Below, in pieces: positions 10,880-21,919 of a stretch of 64,000 bases of DNA. Below the pieces are notes generated by a model. It did not search any database. It worked only from the letters and a program-made list of their open reading frames with translations, and had not been told where the DNA came from. The position numbers and the translations under genes are program-made. Numbering within the stretch: position 1 is the stretch's first letter; every line of letters starts with the position of its first letter. The DNA comes from Shinisaurus crocodilurus (taxonomy: Eukaryota; Chordata; Lepidosauria; Squamata; Shinisauridae). Where the stretch lies: positions 106,044,324 through 106,108,323 of the forward strand of contig CM037876.1 of assembly GCA_021292165.1 (NCBI GenBank). Reading direction: 5' to 3'.

Positions 10880-11738
10880 AAAGCATTCCTTTATATACTC
10901 CCTGGCTGCCCTCCCTCAAGCTCATGTGACTGTCGTTATAGGCGGTGGTAGGGCTAGGATGTGGCACATGGACTAAAGGGGGATGGTTACAGAGAGTCTG
11001 TAAATGGAATGGAATCTGCCTAAACTTCAGCTGATTTGGGTCAGGGAATTTCCTGGCATGTTATCAGACAAGCTCAGGCACCACACAAGCCCTTTATTTC
11101 CAGGGCTCCGGAACGTCTCTAAGTTGTGCCCTGCGCCGATAGTTATGCCAATGGCTGTGCCCTGTGCCAATCGTTTGGGACTGTACAGTTCCCTGAAGCC
11201 TTTACAAATTGGCAGTGGGTGTGGGGTTTTACAGAGCTGTGTCCAAACTGTGATTAGTATGAGAACTGAGACGAGAACAGATGCAAATTGGAGAGGAAGT
11301 GGAAAACCCACTGCTTATACTCAGAATCTTATTTTACATTCTGAGCCAGGAAAGAATTTCAGGGGGAAATTACGTTTACTTCGTAAAAGCATTACAACCC
11401 GGGCAAATTGGTATCTATTCTAAAGCAAGTAATAATGAAGTTTGGTAACATTCGTAGAAATTAGAGCTGACTGGAATGCCCAAGCCAGTCAAATTTCAAC
11501 TGGATAATGGGGGGGACGGGGACGGATGACGACTGGATATTCATAGGTTTGGAAAGTTTGGCTACTTATACCTTTAATTACAAGGTGGCCCAGTGGGACA
11601 AGGTGACTTCTTTCTTCATGTTGAAGTTAAAGCTATGGCTCAGCAGAGCATCCAAAAGTGCTGCGGCCAAGCACTTGGAAAATGGGGCCACCAATGACTG
11701 CCGGAAGCCATGGTGCTTGACAGTGTAGATTATGTAGC
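10880..11738. other. Unassigned DNA with a minus-strand TATA-like sequence
   Basis: Contains 'agtatataaagg' on the minus strand near 10891-10902. I could not define LTR ends or a coding exon. The 139-codon plus-strand frame at 11004-11423 has no recognised domain. Confidence 0.3.
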
Positions 11739-11811
11739 ATCCTTACAATTGGCCTTGTATGGAACAGAACAGCCAGCTTCTTCTATTCCATACAAGGCCC
11801 ATTGTAATGAT
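11739..11811. repeat. Short hairpin (inverted repeat)
   Basis: Arms of about 30 bp around 'ggccttgtatggaa' and 'ttccatacaaggccc' with a loop of about 15 bp. It lies directly next to the inverted-repeat element that follows. Confidence 0.7.
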
Positions 11812-12180
11812 ATTGAGTCAGTTCACATGTAACCGTGCACAAATGGGAGTGAGCTCCTCCCATGCGCTCCTCGCTTCCACTTTTAGTCAACAACCTACGG
11901 GTCAGACAGGTCCTTGGTTGTGAGCGTGATGTGTGAATCTGGACTGATGGGTGGTTTAGGGGTTAAACAACCCAGCGGTTAACTCAGCAACAAACCACGG
12001 GTTAACTCCTGGGGTGTTTAGTCCCTAAATAACCCTGCACAACAAGCTACAACCTCGTGGATTGTAGGTTGTTGTTGATTAAAAGCAGAAGTGAGGAGCA
12101 CACAAGAGGAGCTCACTCCCACTCATGCATGGCAAATTGTGGATTAATGAAGAGTTGCTGTTTTGTGTGAACTGGGTCAT
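11812..12180. mobile_element. Inverted-repeat DNA element (TIR family 'CAGTTCACAC')
   Basis: The left arm (about 11820-11895, with 'gagtgagctcctcc') is repeated in reverse complement at about 12065-12135, and the outer ends read 'cagttcaca' and 'tgtgaactg'. The interior is non-coding. It resembles hAT-type foldback elements but I could not confirm an 8-bp duplication. Confidence 0.65.
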
Positions 12181-12188
12181 TATGTCAT

Positions 12189-12779
12189 CACATAGACTGT
12201 TCTCCCCCTCCACACAATTACAGTTGCATGGAGAGGAACCCCCAAATACTTTTCTTGGGGCAGCATTTCCTAGGCTTTAAAAAAAAAAAATTAGCACTGT
12301 CATTGAACCAATAAAAGTAAACTTGCACCCATGCCCAGTCACAGTGGCTTAGAAAAACAGCAGATCATATGCAGCCTAGGATATGTCACCACCGTCCTAC
12401 AGGTGGATGTGCAAACGTCCTTGCATGCAGTCTACTGCTACTTGCAAGGGTCTGTCGAATGGGGTAGTGGCATGGGTAATCTCACAGAGACATTAGAAGA
12501 GGGATACAGCTAGATGTCCGTGACCCCTTCTTAAAGCCATGCGCAGGGAAACGGCATGAGAAGGGAAGAGCAGCTCTTTATGAGATCCCTTATTCACCAA
12601 TCATATTTGGATGATGGGGCAGTAAGGAAGTGGTCTGTCACCTACACAAATCCTATCCCTGTGTTTATTTGGGGGATACTGTGAGTTTTGCTTTGTTATA
12701 TTTTGTTTTGGTTTTGGTTTTATGGGGGGGGTTGTATTTCAGTTGTGTTTATTTCTTTTAAGCCACCCAGAGAACTTTA
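12189..12779. other. Unassigned DNA
   Basis: No recognised feature apart from short homopolymer runs. Confidence 0.3.
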
Positions 12780-12787
12780 TGTTATGC

Positions 12788-13172
12788 TAGGGATGGCCAC
12801 TTACCCCCCGGCTCATCCCGCAGCGCTCAGCGCCCGGCAGCTGCGGTGCTCGGCAGACTTCCGGGTCCGCGGTGCGTCACTACCGGGTCCCCGGCACTGC
12901 ATTTTTTATGTAAATACCAAGGTAAACTACCTTAAAACTGCTGCAATTTGCTATTTGCGGCCGTTTTAAGGAAGTTTACCTTGGTATTTACATAAAAAAC
13001 GCAGCGCCAAGGACCCGGAAATGACGCACCGGGGACCTGGAAGCTCCTTTCCCCATGGGAACGTAGGACAAGCCGGGGCCAGGTAAGTCTCGCTGGGCTC
13101 GGGGGGGGGGAGAGAAGAGCGGGGCGATTTCACTCCGTTCCTCCCCCCCCTCGAAATTCTTGGCCATCCCTA
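12788..13172. mobile_element. GC-rich palindromic hAT, 385 bp
   Basis: Starts TAGGGATGGCCA and ends with the inverse TGGCCATCCCTA. It is flanked by an exact 8-bp duplication TGTTATGC (12780-12787 and 13173-13180), the hAT signature. The interior is CpG-rich and palindromic around 'gcggccgttttaag', with CCGG/GGAA motifs next to TGACGC. A splice-donor-like CAG|GTAAGT lies at 13080-13087, and an inverted counterpart near 12798-12805. No open reading frame is evident. Confidence 0.9.
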
Positions 13173-13423
13173 TGTTATGCAGTAGCATTCAAATGTCATA
13201 ATCAATCAATCAGGGTAAGTGAGGGTCATCTGCCAAGGGGCATTCAATTCAATCTACTCAGACCCTGGCTGGAGGAAGTGGAAGACCCTTCGAGCCTTAA
13301 CATCCTATTCCTCCCTGGAAGTTTGTAAACACCTCCAAGCACCACCCCCGCCCCACAGTTTGAGAATCAGTGCTCTCAAGTATGTTTGGAACTAGATTTT
13401 ACTGACATTAAGTATTTATATAT

Positions 13424-13597
13424 TTCATAGATTTCATAGATCATAGAGTTGGAAGGAGCCTACAAGGCTATCAAGTCCAACCCCCTGCTCAATGCAGGAA
13501 AGTCTAGAGGTGGGGTTTCCCATCCAAGTAATAATCAGGCTTGATCCTACTTAGCTTTCCACGCTCAGACAAGCTGAGCCAGCATGGGCCACAGGCC
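13424..13597 (-). mobile_element. 5S-rRNA-headed SINE with CR1 tail, copy 3
   Basis: Minus-strand reading gives the 5S-like head (gaaagctaagtaggatc, tacttggatgggaaacc) and the CR1 tail with terminal 'tatgatctatgaaatc'. It is somewhat diverged. Confidence 0.8.
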
Positions 13598-14839
13598 TAT
13601 TCCACTGATCCTTGCATGTAGAATAACCCCAGTGTTATATTGCAGATGAGGAGCTGAGACTGAGAAAACAGCAGCTTTTTTTGAAGACCACCGCAGCAGC
13701 TTCATGGCTGGGCCGTAGGGATGTATGAGAAATTGGTTTCCATTCAGTTTTGACCAGAATTTACCCAGTTTGCACCTACTAGAACTGACCGTGACCCAAA
13801 TGCAATCTGCAGTCAAAGCCTGTACATTTACAAGCTTGTGAGGTGATCTACAGAACAGAAAATGTGGACATTTGAAAAATGGGCAAGATGCGTACTTTTG
13901 AAGAATGTCCACAAAGCTTTAATCAGTGGGAGAAAAATGCATAAGTTTTAAAATGTGCACAATAGATTCATCCATTTGGGGGAAATGTGCACGAAAATAC
14001 AAACAATTTTTCCTGCAGGAAGAAACAAAGCATGCTATCTGATGGACACAAGTCAGAACGAGCTTCAAGGTGGAATTCAGAGAACTTGATGAGTTTTGCT
14101 GATTCGCACATCTGTAGGTGGGTTTCACTGGCTTGCAGTGCATTCTCCGATATACTATGCTGCACTTTTTATTACCTTGCCATACAGAAACACCTCTACT
14201 ATTCTGAGGTTTCAGTAAAACTAAAGGAGTAAAACCCATGAGCAAATACCATGCAGAATAAATAAAAAGTTTGTTGTTGTTCACTTCCAATTCAACCGAG
14301 TGGGAGGGTGAAGTGTTTTGAAACACTGGAAAAAGCCTCCCTGCCTGTTTTGACTTAGAAGCACTCTTCACAATCCCGCTCTTTCAGATTTACTTTCAGC
14401 CAAGAGCATTTCTTCTGGAATTATTTCATCCAAAACAATGCTTGAACAAATCGGCACAACCTTGGAAGCAATGCCATGCCACCATAAAAAGAATAAATTG
14501 AGCAGTTTGTGAAACTGTCTGAAAACATCATTCAAAGACTTAAAGTATCTGGTTTTAAGACTGATGTAATGCTAGGCAACTGTTCCCACTACAGTGGATA
14601 TTGCTGCATCTCTGCATGCTCCAGCGATTCCGTATCCTTGCACATTTACCAGCAGCACAACTCAGTTCCTACATTAAAATATACAGCAACTGCAACATTC
14701 ATAGCATTGATTGCCACTATGCAGGACCTCCACCAATCACGGTATAGTAACTCAGTAACCACACAGGGAAAGCACCAATCACCATGTAGTGAGGTTAGTG
14801 GATCACAAGCTGAATATGTTTGTTTATTTGTTGTTTCAA
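13598..14839. other. Mostly unassigned; possible hAT-like piece
   Basis: About 13716-14116 begins 'tagggatgtatgaga' and ends 'gcacatctgta', which resembles a diverged hAT with weak inverted ends, but no target duplication was found. The remainder is unassigned. Confidence 0.3.
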
Positions 14840-14844
14840 CCATC

Positions 14845-15157
14845 ACAGTTATATCAACCCAGTTTGCAGGGTTCTCGATCATCCCAGTTTGCAGGACACG
14901 GAATAATGGGCTCAAGTTACAGGAACCTAGATTCCACCTAAACATCAGGAAAAATTTCCTGACTGTCAGAGCAATAAGACAATGGAATCAACTACCTAAG
15001 GAGGTGGTGGGCTCTCCCACTCTGGAGGCATTCAAGGTGCAGCTGGACAGACATCTGTCAGGGATGCTTTGACCTGGATTCCTGCATTGAGCAGGGGGTT
15101 GGACTCGATGGCCTTGTAGGCCCCTTCCAACTCTACTTTTCTATGATTTCTATGAAC
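14845..15157 (+). mobile_element. CR1 LINE 3' end, 5'-truncated
   Basis: The frame reads CRTRNNGLKLQEPRF, then NFLTVRAIRQWNQLPKEVV and HLSGML-stop, the conserved CR1 ORF2 C-terminus. It is followed by the CR1 3' UTR (cctgcattgagcagggggtt) and a degenerate CTATGATT end. It starts in mid-ORF2, as is usual for 5'-truncated CR1 copies, and the frame is intact over about 70 codons. Confidence 0.9.
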
Positions 15158-15540
15158 CAAAAATACAAATACATATACGTACATACACACAAACTCTTAT
15201 AAAAGAAAAAAATTAGAACAGGAGTCTTTATCAAAATGAAACCCCTGAATGTCCCTTAAAGATCAGACAGAATACATCCAAGCAATAAAACTAAAACTAA
15301 GACAGCACGTATTTAGTTTAAAAGTACAAATAAAATACAATAAATACCACTTATATTTTAAAACCATCAGATTAAATCCTTACAAGTCACCATATTGACC
15401 TCAACAAAGCTTCTCCTCAGCTTTTGGTCAGCCACTGCAAATCCTGCCACTCTATCTGTCATGAATTTGTCAAAATCTGATAGCAAATGTATTTGTATTT
15501 TTGGTGGATGTAACCATGATGGTTGAAACAACCAATAAAC
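15158..15540 (-). mobile_element. Unassigned LINE family, C-terminus and 3' UTR
   Basis: Minus-strand translation near 15490-15370 reads LSDFDKFMTDRVAGFAVADQ and then a stop. It aligns with the C-terminus of the larger LINE at 19285-20865 (LLSDTDSKITHKVSLFAMAA). The 3' UTR is A/T-rich. I do not know the clade. Confidence 0.5.
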
Positions 15541-15544
15541 AAAC

Positions 15545-16130
15545 ACAAGCTGAATATAAGCCAGAAGTTTGATGCAGTTGCTAAAAAAGCTAATATCGTT
15601 TTGGGCTGCACTAACAGAAGCATGGTTTCCAGATCATGGGAAGTAAAAAGCCCTATTCAGGCATTCACCTGCTCACATGTAAGGCTAAAGAATGTAGGAG
15701 GACATGTGCGTGCACATAAGCCCTGCCCCAATGTGTCCACACACCATGCAGACCTTCATGCATTGAGCACGAAGGTCTGTATAGGGCTCTGTAAGCAAGT
15801 TCAGCATTTAGCACATTGTAGCCCAACACATGAACAGGAGAATGCCTGAACAGGGCTATAGTTCCATTCCATTCTGTTTTAGTCAGGCTGCACTTGGAGT
15901 AATGTGACCAGTTCTGGGCACCACATTTTAAGAAGGACAATTGACAAACTAGAGCACATCCAGAGAACATTGACCAGGGTGGTGAGGGGCCTGAAAACCA
16001 AATCCTGTGAGATACCACTGGAAGGGCTGGGTATGTTTAGCTTGGAGAAGATTAGACTAAGAGGAGACATGATAGCAGTCTTCAAATATCTGAAAGGCTG
16101 TCATGCAGAAGATGGAGCGGACTTGTTTTG
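15545..16130 (+). mobile_element. CR1-type LINE fragment with nested TIR element
   Basis: Frames read AKKANIVLGCTNRSM, then after the nested insertion 15651-15855 they read LEHIQRTLTRVVRGL and GMFSLEKIRLRGDMIAVFKYL. This is the CR1-group ORF2 C-terminal region, more diverged than the CR1 copies at 14845 and 51447. Stops and frameshifts interrupt it. Confidence 0.75.
15651..15855. mobile_element. TIR element (205 bp) nested in CR1
   Basis: The ends read CCCTATTCAGGCATTC... and the inverse ...GAATGCCTGAACAGGG, with about 28-bp terminal inverted repeats. The CR1 reading frame resumes on the far side, so the insertion is younger than the CR1. An inner hairpin lies around 'agaccttcatgca...cgaaggtct'. 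The flanks suggest a short 'tatag' duplication, not clear enough to classify. Confidence 0.75.
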
Positions 16131-16647
16131 CTGCCGTAAGCCCCCGGATTACTCCAGCTGCTCCTTTTTCTTAATCATGTATTTATTTTTCTTCTTTGCT
16201 CTCACTGTCCTTCATCTTATTGCCGTCACTTCCATTCAGGAGGATTGGCTGTGGCATGGATTCATGCTATGCCTCATGGGATGATGCCATCGATGCCCAT
16301 AAAAACAGAATTATGTCAGAGCAAAGACGAACATAGAAAAATGGCACTGATGATCCATGAGCCAAGGGAATAAATAGGTACCCATTCTGGAAGTATGCCT
16401 CCAACACTTTTGTGAGGCCAGTTTATGATTCGCTACAGACATCTGTGGCGTAGTATAGATCTAGTGTAGCAGGAAGTTCCTGGCTGGAATCTTGCCTCTG
16501 CTGTGAGCTCACAAGAGCTAGGGATGAGCCGATCCACCCAGTTCCAATCTGTTTTCAGTCCACCATGCCAGTCATTTGCTTGTTCCATTGCACTCGCCTT
16601 CCAATGAAACCAGATAACGTTGAGTAGTTTTCGGTCATCATCAAATG
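16131..16647. other. Unassigned DNA
   Basis: No recognised feature. 'ctagggatgagccga' near 16514 could be the end of a decayed hAT. Confidence 0.3.
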
Positions 16648-16880
16648 ACATTTGTATGCCATTTTCCCATGGTAAAACCATGCTCAAAGCGGCTTACAAC
16701 AATACCAAGAAAAGGCACACAACAGAATAGAACATTTCCAAATAATTAAGAGTTACAGATCATAATTAGGTTTAAATAATCACACAGATAAAAACATCTC
16801 ACATTAATAAATATATAGTAGGATTAAGCAATTCAATAATAACTATACTAAGATCAAACAGAGGAAAAATAAACAAATCC
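16648..16880 (-). mobile_element. LINE 3' UTR fragment (L2/CR1-group type)
   Basis: 'caaagcggcttacaa' followed by A-rich sequence is the reverse complement of the typical 'agccgctttg' 3' end of reptile L2-like LINEs. No coding part remains. Confidence 0.45.
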
Positions 16881-17029
16881 AAACAGCAAAAATTAGCACA
16901 GGGGGCAGCAAGCTTTGTAGCTGGAGTCAGTCAGGGCCCCAGCCAGCCAGGCCAAGTGAAATGAGCTGGAGAGAACTGTCTCTGGGCATGTTAACAAAGG
17001 TAAACAAACAAACAAAACTTTCACTCCAA

Positions 17030-17105
17030 CCCTACCTAGCAGTAATCCCCACTCAACACAGTAGGATTTACTTCTGAGTAAGCATGCATAGGACTGTGCT
17101 GTTTG
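17030..17105. mobile_element. Short 'GCAATCCTA' MITE remnant
   Basis: 'aggatttacttctgagtaa' and 'gcatgcataggactg' belong to a common short inverted-repeat element of lizard genomes, present several times in this window. Confidence 0.45.
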
Positions 17106-17374
17106 CTAGGGATGGTTTTGTTCAAATTAACCTTTTCCTGTGTGGATGGATGGGTGTACTGGCACGGCACGCTTCCTGAGGACACAGCTGAGTGTGGGAT
17201 AAAGGAGGAGGAAGAATGGAGGCAGACATTTCAACTATAAACATTTTTTTAGTACAATGGGTTGATCAGGAAAGGAAATTCTCTCTCTCTCTCTGTGTAT
17301 GTATATGGGTGTGTGTGTGCGGGGGTGCGCATACATGTTAATCAAGCATGGAGGTGGTGGTGATACAGATATAT
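17106..17374. other. Unassigned DNA with short CT/GT repeats
   Basis: A (CT)n run at about 17281-17294 and interrupted (GT)n at 17309-17320; nothing else recognised. Confidence 0.35.
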
Positions 17375-17475
17375 GCTGCTGCAACCCTGTGCACACTTAC
17401 TTTGGATTAAGTGTCATTGAACTCAGCAAGGCTTACTTCCAAGTCGGCTTGCCTAGGATTACAGTGCCCTCTCAG
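17375..17475. mobile_element. Short 'GCAATCCTA' MITE remnant
   Basis: 'gctgcaaccctgtgcacac', 'cattgaactcagcaaggct' and 'cctaggattacagtg' show the same element as at 54205 and 61255, with inverted ends near 'gcaaccctg' and 'taggattaca'. Confidence 0.5.
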
Positions 17476-18181
17476 AAATACAATGGACAGTAATGCTAGG
17501 ATCTGCCCTAACATGAGAAATGCTTTTTTTCAAGTAGGCGTCCTGGGCATGAGAAATACTTTTCTGCAAGGTAGAAATATCCTCTGAATGATTGGCACAT
17601 CCCTAAAATTTGGAGCAAAGGGCACAAATAGCCCATATGCATTGGTAAAACAAGTAGCTTCTTGGAGCCGCTGGCATGCCAATGCATTTTCCCCCATAAC
17701 AGTCGTAAGGATGTACTGCTCTTCCAACACAGCTAGATCTCACATAAAACAGAAAACTGCCCAGTCATGCAGACAAACAATACCTCGCTGATTTACATGA
17801 TGCTAATTAGCACAATGTGAGAAGCTAAGGATTCACTTCTCTTCACTGCACTTAAACGTAAGAAAATCCTTGCATCTTCTGGATCATTTTTTTAACCCAC
17901 AAACCAATATACTAGTGTCACAGTGTCAAAATACACAGGCAAGTTGAATAACTCAGGCATTGCAATGCTAAAGTGTGTGAGGAGTGTGGTGCAGTTTTTA
18001 CATCATTGATCGTTGCAGCATTCCCCGGTCAAATAAAAAGCCAAAACAGCTGTATTGGTCCATATGCTAACGCTGCAGTTTTGTCACTCACTGTTTATGT
18101 GTGGTTTGTTCCCCTACCCCCGCCCCAACCTCCACTCCTTCACCTTCAGGGCTGACACTGTGATCAGGAAGAGTACGGTGA
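17476..18181. other. Unassigned DNA
   Basis: No recognised feature. Confidence 0.35.
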
Positions 18182-18346
18182 TTTCATAGATCATAGAGTT
18201 GGAAGGGGCCTAGAAGGCCATCGAGTCCAACCCCCTGCTCAGTGCAGGAAACTAGAGGTGGGCTCTCCCATCCAAGTAACAACCAGGCCTGGCCCTGCTT
18301 AGCTTTCCACGCTCAAGACAAGCTGAGCCAGCGTGAGCCACAGGCC
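18182..18346 (-). mobile_element. 5S-rRNA-headed SINE with CR1 tail, copy 4
   Basis: On the minus strand: 'gcctgtggctcacgctggct' at the head, then aaagctaagcagggcc, ttacttggatgggagagcc, and the CR1 tail ending 'tatgatctatgaaatc'. It has the same head-tail joint as the other copies. Confidence 0.85.
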
Positions 18347-18432
18347 TGCATCAAGTATGTCCTAACTTCTTGACAATGGTATGACTTAATAACTGAATTT
18401 ATTTCCATTTTTGCATTCTTGGTTGCTAACTC

Positions 18433-19093
18433 CAGGGATGTTGAAGAGTCCTTGAGTCTTTGGACCCGAGTCTCGAGTCCGAGTCCTTGGTCCAAAATGG
18501 TGACTCATGAGTCACAAGTCACTCATCACTCCCAAAGCTGACTCCACGAGTCCCTATTAAAATCAATGGGGTTTTCCCCCCCAACAAAATAAGGCTACTT
18601 CAGATGTGTGGCTTAAATAAATTCTAGGCACAAGTGTGCTTTTTTATTTCAAAACTCTGCCACTGATTTGGCAAGAACAGACAAGGCAGACAAACCCAAA
18701 ATAACCAGGCAGGCAGAGGAGGCAGGGAACCCCAAAGCAGGCAGGCAGAGGCCTTTGTTTTGGACAATTCAAACTGTGGAACCGGTTAAGAAGAGACCAG
18801 GCAGGCAGAGGAGACTGGGAACCCCAAACAGGCAGGCAGAGGCAGCCAAACCCAAAATGTCTGAAAGGTTGCATTTTAGGAAAATGATTTTAAAAAATAA
18901 ACTTGCTGTACTTCCTAAAACCTATCCATGTTGCACTTGAGGAACACAATTTTGGAACACGAGTCCTTGGTCTCAAGTCCCGAGTCGAGTCTCGAGTCCC
19001 ATTAAAAAATTGGGACTCGAGTCTGACTCGAGTCAGAGGGGGGACTCAGTCTGACTCACGAGTCGAGTCCTGGAGTCCAAGTCCCTATCCCTG
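18433..19093. mobile_element. CAGGGATG/GAGTC hAT, 661 bp (copy A)
   Basis: The ends are CAGGGATGTTGAAGAG and the inverse CATCCCTG-type (ctatccctg), flanked by an exact 8-bp duplication GCTAACTC (18425-18432 and 19094-19101). Dense palindromic GAGTC/GACTC motifs fill the first and last 130 bp, as expected for transposase-binding subterminal repeats. The middle shares the 'caggcaggcagagg' segment with copy C and looks like an internal deletion of it. Confidence 0.92.
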
Positions 19094-19284
19094 GCTAACT
19101 CCCTTTCTGGTTAAGTTGCTTTGAGTCAACAATCCTATGGTGTCATTTAAAAAAAAAAAAAATTAAGGTTCATTGTGTAAAACTTGGTTTCATCTCCCAG
19201 AAACCATTTTTGCCATATATTGACATACTTTTCAGTTTAAAACTATAATTATGCAATATAAAACTATAAGTAGCAGTAGTTTAT

Positions 19285-20865
19285 TAATTTTTAGGCCATA
19301 GGCCATTCGCATACAAAATAAATAAAAACAGTGTAAAAAGTACTACAGAATAAAATACTGCATAAAATCACATATAAACCTTACATATTAACAGGATAAA
19401 ATTCAATACAATTAAAAAATCAATCTTAAAAGAATAAGAATACTGTGATTAAATAAGAGCATCCCTAGAACAGTCAACTGCAATCTCAGCAATAAATCTT
19501 GCCCGAATTTTCATTGCTGCCATAGCAAAGAGAGAGACCTTATGGGTTATCTTAGAGTCAGTATCAGACAGGAGATGGAAAATCTTTTTGAAATGGTGTT
19601 ATGTATTTATTTATTTATTATATTTATACCCCGCCTTTTTTCCTGCAAGGAACCCAAGGCGGCTTACATAATCCTCCTCCTCCTCTCCATTTTATCCTCA
19701 CAACGACCCTGTGCGGTAGGTTAGGCTGAGAGTCAGTGACTAGCCCAAAGTCACAGTGAGTTTCATAGCAGAATAGGTTCCAGAAATTTGGTTCTTGGTA
19801 AAGTTCAGAATAAAGTGAACAGAAGAACAAATAGTGAGGCAAATCCTCAATTTCTGGGGCCCCACAAATACACAAACGGAGGGCCAAAGGAGTATGGGAG
19901 TATCTGCCATCGATCGTAGGCATGGTTTGAAAGCGAAGGGCTGTAAATGCTTGCCTAAGCTTTGGGATTGTGAGCTTTACAAGGTAAACAGCCCTTTGAT
20001 GGTCAAGTTTATAAAGCCTATACCATTTTGAAAATTTAGACATGTTAATAGTCTGTCTGTCCAGTTGGGCACAATCTTCAGTAGGAAAAGATTCCTAGCT
20101 CTGGTATACAAGCTTTGACTTACAGTGTCACATTTAATTCTTGAATTGCAAGTTTCCTTCAAAGCTAACTCAGCAATCCAGGGAGGAAAGTTTTCTTTTG
20201 AGTGCCTCATTACCTTGCTAACAATTGTGTCTAAAAAAAATTCTAATCTCCCAGGGGATTCATATGCCAAATCATAATTGGTAACAACATATTATTATTA
20301 TGGAATAAAGCTAGGAGTGCATTAAAAAAAATCAATATATTATTTTTCTAGCACAGCCCTACCATTGCATAATACAAAATGTGCAATCCTGCCCCCGTTG
20401 GAATCACTAGACAGAATCCTATTGTTGTTAACATGGAACTGCTGGGCTACACCTGTGTAGTTATTTTTTTATTATTATCATCAGCAGTTTTATTTTGGTA
20501 TATAAAACATACCATGTATTATGTTTTTGCGAAGTTTCTCTTTTGAATTCAAGATGGAAAAATGGTCAGGTGGAGCAGGATACAATTCAAGCAATTTTTG
20601 GTATCTTGAACTCCAACTTTTGCAGTTTGATAACTGTTCAAAACATAACTTGGGGAATACCCTGACTGAAGAATCTTTTACCGTTCTCCAGTAATTAAAT
20701 AAGATAAAGTGGATGCGAGATCTAATAGAAGGGAAATGTACCTCTGCCCGAATCAGAGCTGCAGGAGTGCCAGGTGGGAGTCTTAATAGTTTTTTTGAGA
20801 AATGTGTTCTGAAGGGCCTCCAGTTTAGCCATCGGAGAGTCATCCCATCCCCAGATAGCAGCACG
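19285..20865 (-). mobile_element. Unassigned LINE family, C-terminal half and 3' UTR
   Basis: Minus-strand frames in order are LLRLPPGTPAALIRAEVHF (about 20780), YESPGRLEFFLDTIVSKVM (about 20260), RLCICGAPEIEDLPHYLFF (about 19860) with Cys/His spacing of a LINE C-terminal knuckle, and, beyond an inserted Sauria SINE, LLSDTDSKITHKVSLFAM (about 19550). The 3' UTR ends near 19285 in AATAAA-containing sequence. About 220 bp of non-coding sequence (20281-20500) also interrupt the frame. The clade is not recognised. Related 3' ends lie at 15158-15540 and 34556-34740. Confidence 0.6.
19603..19775 (-). mobile_element. Sauria-type SINE, tail part, inside LINE
   Basis: Carries the typical Sauria SINE body and 3' end (aaggcggggtataaat, then TAAA units at the left edge), but the tRNA-like head is missing. 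LINE coding sequence continues on both sides, so this is an insertion in the same orientation. The loss of the head is unusual for a SINE. Confidence 0.75.
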
Positions 20866-20894
20866 GAATTATAGTATTATAAATACTATAATAA

Positions 20895-21417
20895 AATCAT
20901 CATCATCAGGTGATCACTCGTGACCGAGTAAGATTGTCTTCCAGGATAAAAGGAGGAAATTCTAAAGAAGATTGTGTAGACTCTAGCGATGGGTCCGTAA
21001 GTGACTGTGGAGGCCAATTCTAGATCCACACAGCTTCCCACAGTGAGGACACAGGTTACCAGATGGAAGATGGTCCTGTAAAGGATTCATTTGACGTGCT
21101 TTTCGCTTAGCACGTTTCTCCCTTTCACCTTGCACTCGGGCTTCTTCAAAGTCCATGGAACCTTTGTGAAAGGCCAACCTCCATTTAGATTGTTCATGGG
21201 CCAGAGCTTCCCAGTTTTCGATGTTTATATTGCATTTTTTTAGATTAGCCTTATGAACATCTTTAAACCTCTTGTATTGACCACCGATATTCCGCTTTCC
21301 ATCCTTGAGTTGGGAATAAAGTAACTGCTTTGGGAGATGGCAGTCAGGCATTCGAACAACATGACCGGTCCACTGAAGTTGGCGTTGAAGGATAATAATA
21401 CATGTATAATAATACAT
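20895..21417 (-). pseudogene. RTE-like LINE ORF2 C-terminus with C2H2 finger
   Basis: The open frame 21417-20983 (144 codons) has LQWTGHVVRMPDCHLPKQLL near residues 13-32, a Lys/Arg/Glu-rich helix near 90-110, and a C-terminal C-X2-C-X12-H-X3-H finger (residues 123-143). This 'GHVVRM' plus C-terminal finger layout is known from non-LTR retrotransposons of the RTE-like type. It lies next to, but is not part of, the LINE at 19285-20865. The upstream catalytic RT domain is absent. Confidence 0.6.
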
Positions 21418-21469
21418 GTATGATAATACATATGATAATGTTGTTAGAACAATCTTCTAACAGCACAAT

Positions 21470-21919
21470 CCGATGGACACTAGACAGCGTCTAGATGGTC
21501 ATAGGATTTTTTGGAGTCCCAGCTGCAACCCTGGAAACTCGCTCCGAGTTCAGAGCTGGGGCTCCAAGCTCAGAGCCCCCTCCCCCCACCTTGCAGCCAG
21601 CACGGAAAGAACCGCACCGGCTGTTTCTCCGAGGTCGTGAATGTGAGGTCAGAGACGGGGTTCAGTGGGTATTGCGGGGGGCGGAGAGGAGAGGAGACAG
21701 GCGCTGCCATGATACGAGTTATCCTGGCAGCCCCTCATTCTCCTTCCCTCCCACTCCAACGTGCCACACTTAGACAGCTGAAATCGGCCGTCTAGCTCTT
21801 TTGCAGGGCAGGAGGAGCATGGAGGTGGCCTTCGCCTCAGCGTTCCTCCCGCCCTGCATAGGATGCCTGTAATCCTCCATGTTCGAAAGATTACATGCAT
21901 CCCGACTGGATTGTGTCCT
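21470..21919. mobile_element. GCACAATCC-ended MITE, about 450 bp
   Basis: The left end 'agcacaatcc' and right end 'ggattgtgtcc' are inverted. The interior (ttgcagccagcacggaaag) matches the element at 62590-63052, showing a dispersed family. It is GC-rich and non-coding. The superfamily is unclear. Confidence 0.65.

Noticed and set aside
11004..11423. 139-codon plus-strand frame
   Set aside because: An overlapping minus-strand frame of similar size exists and neither has a known motif.
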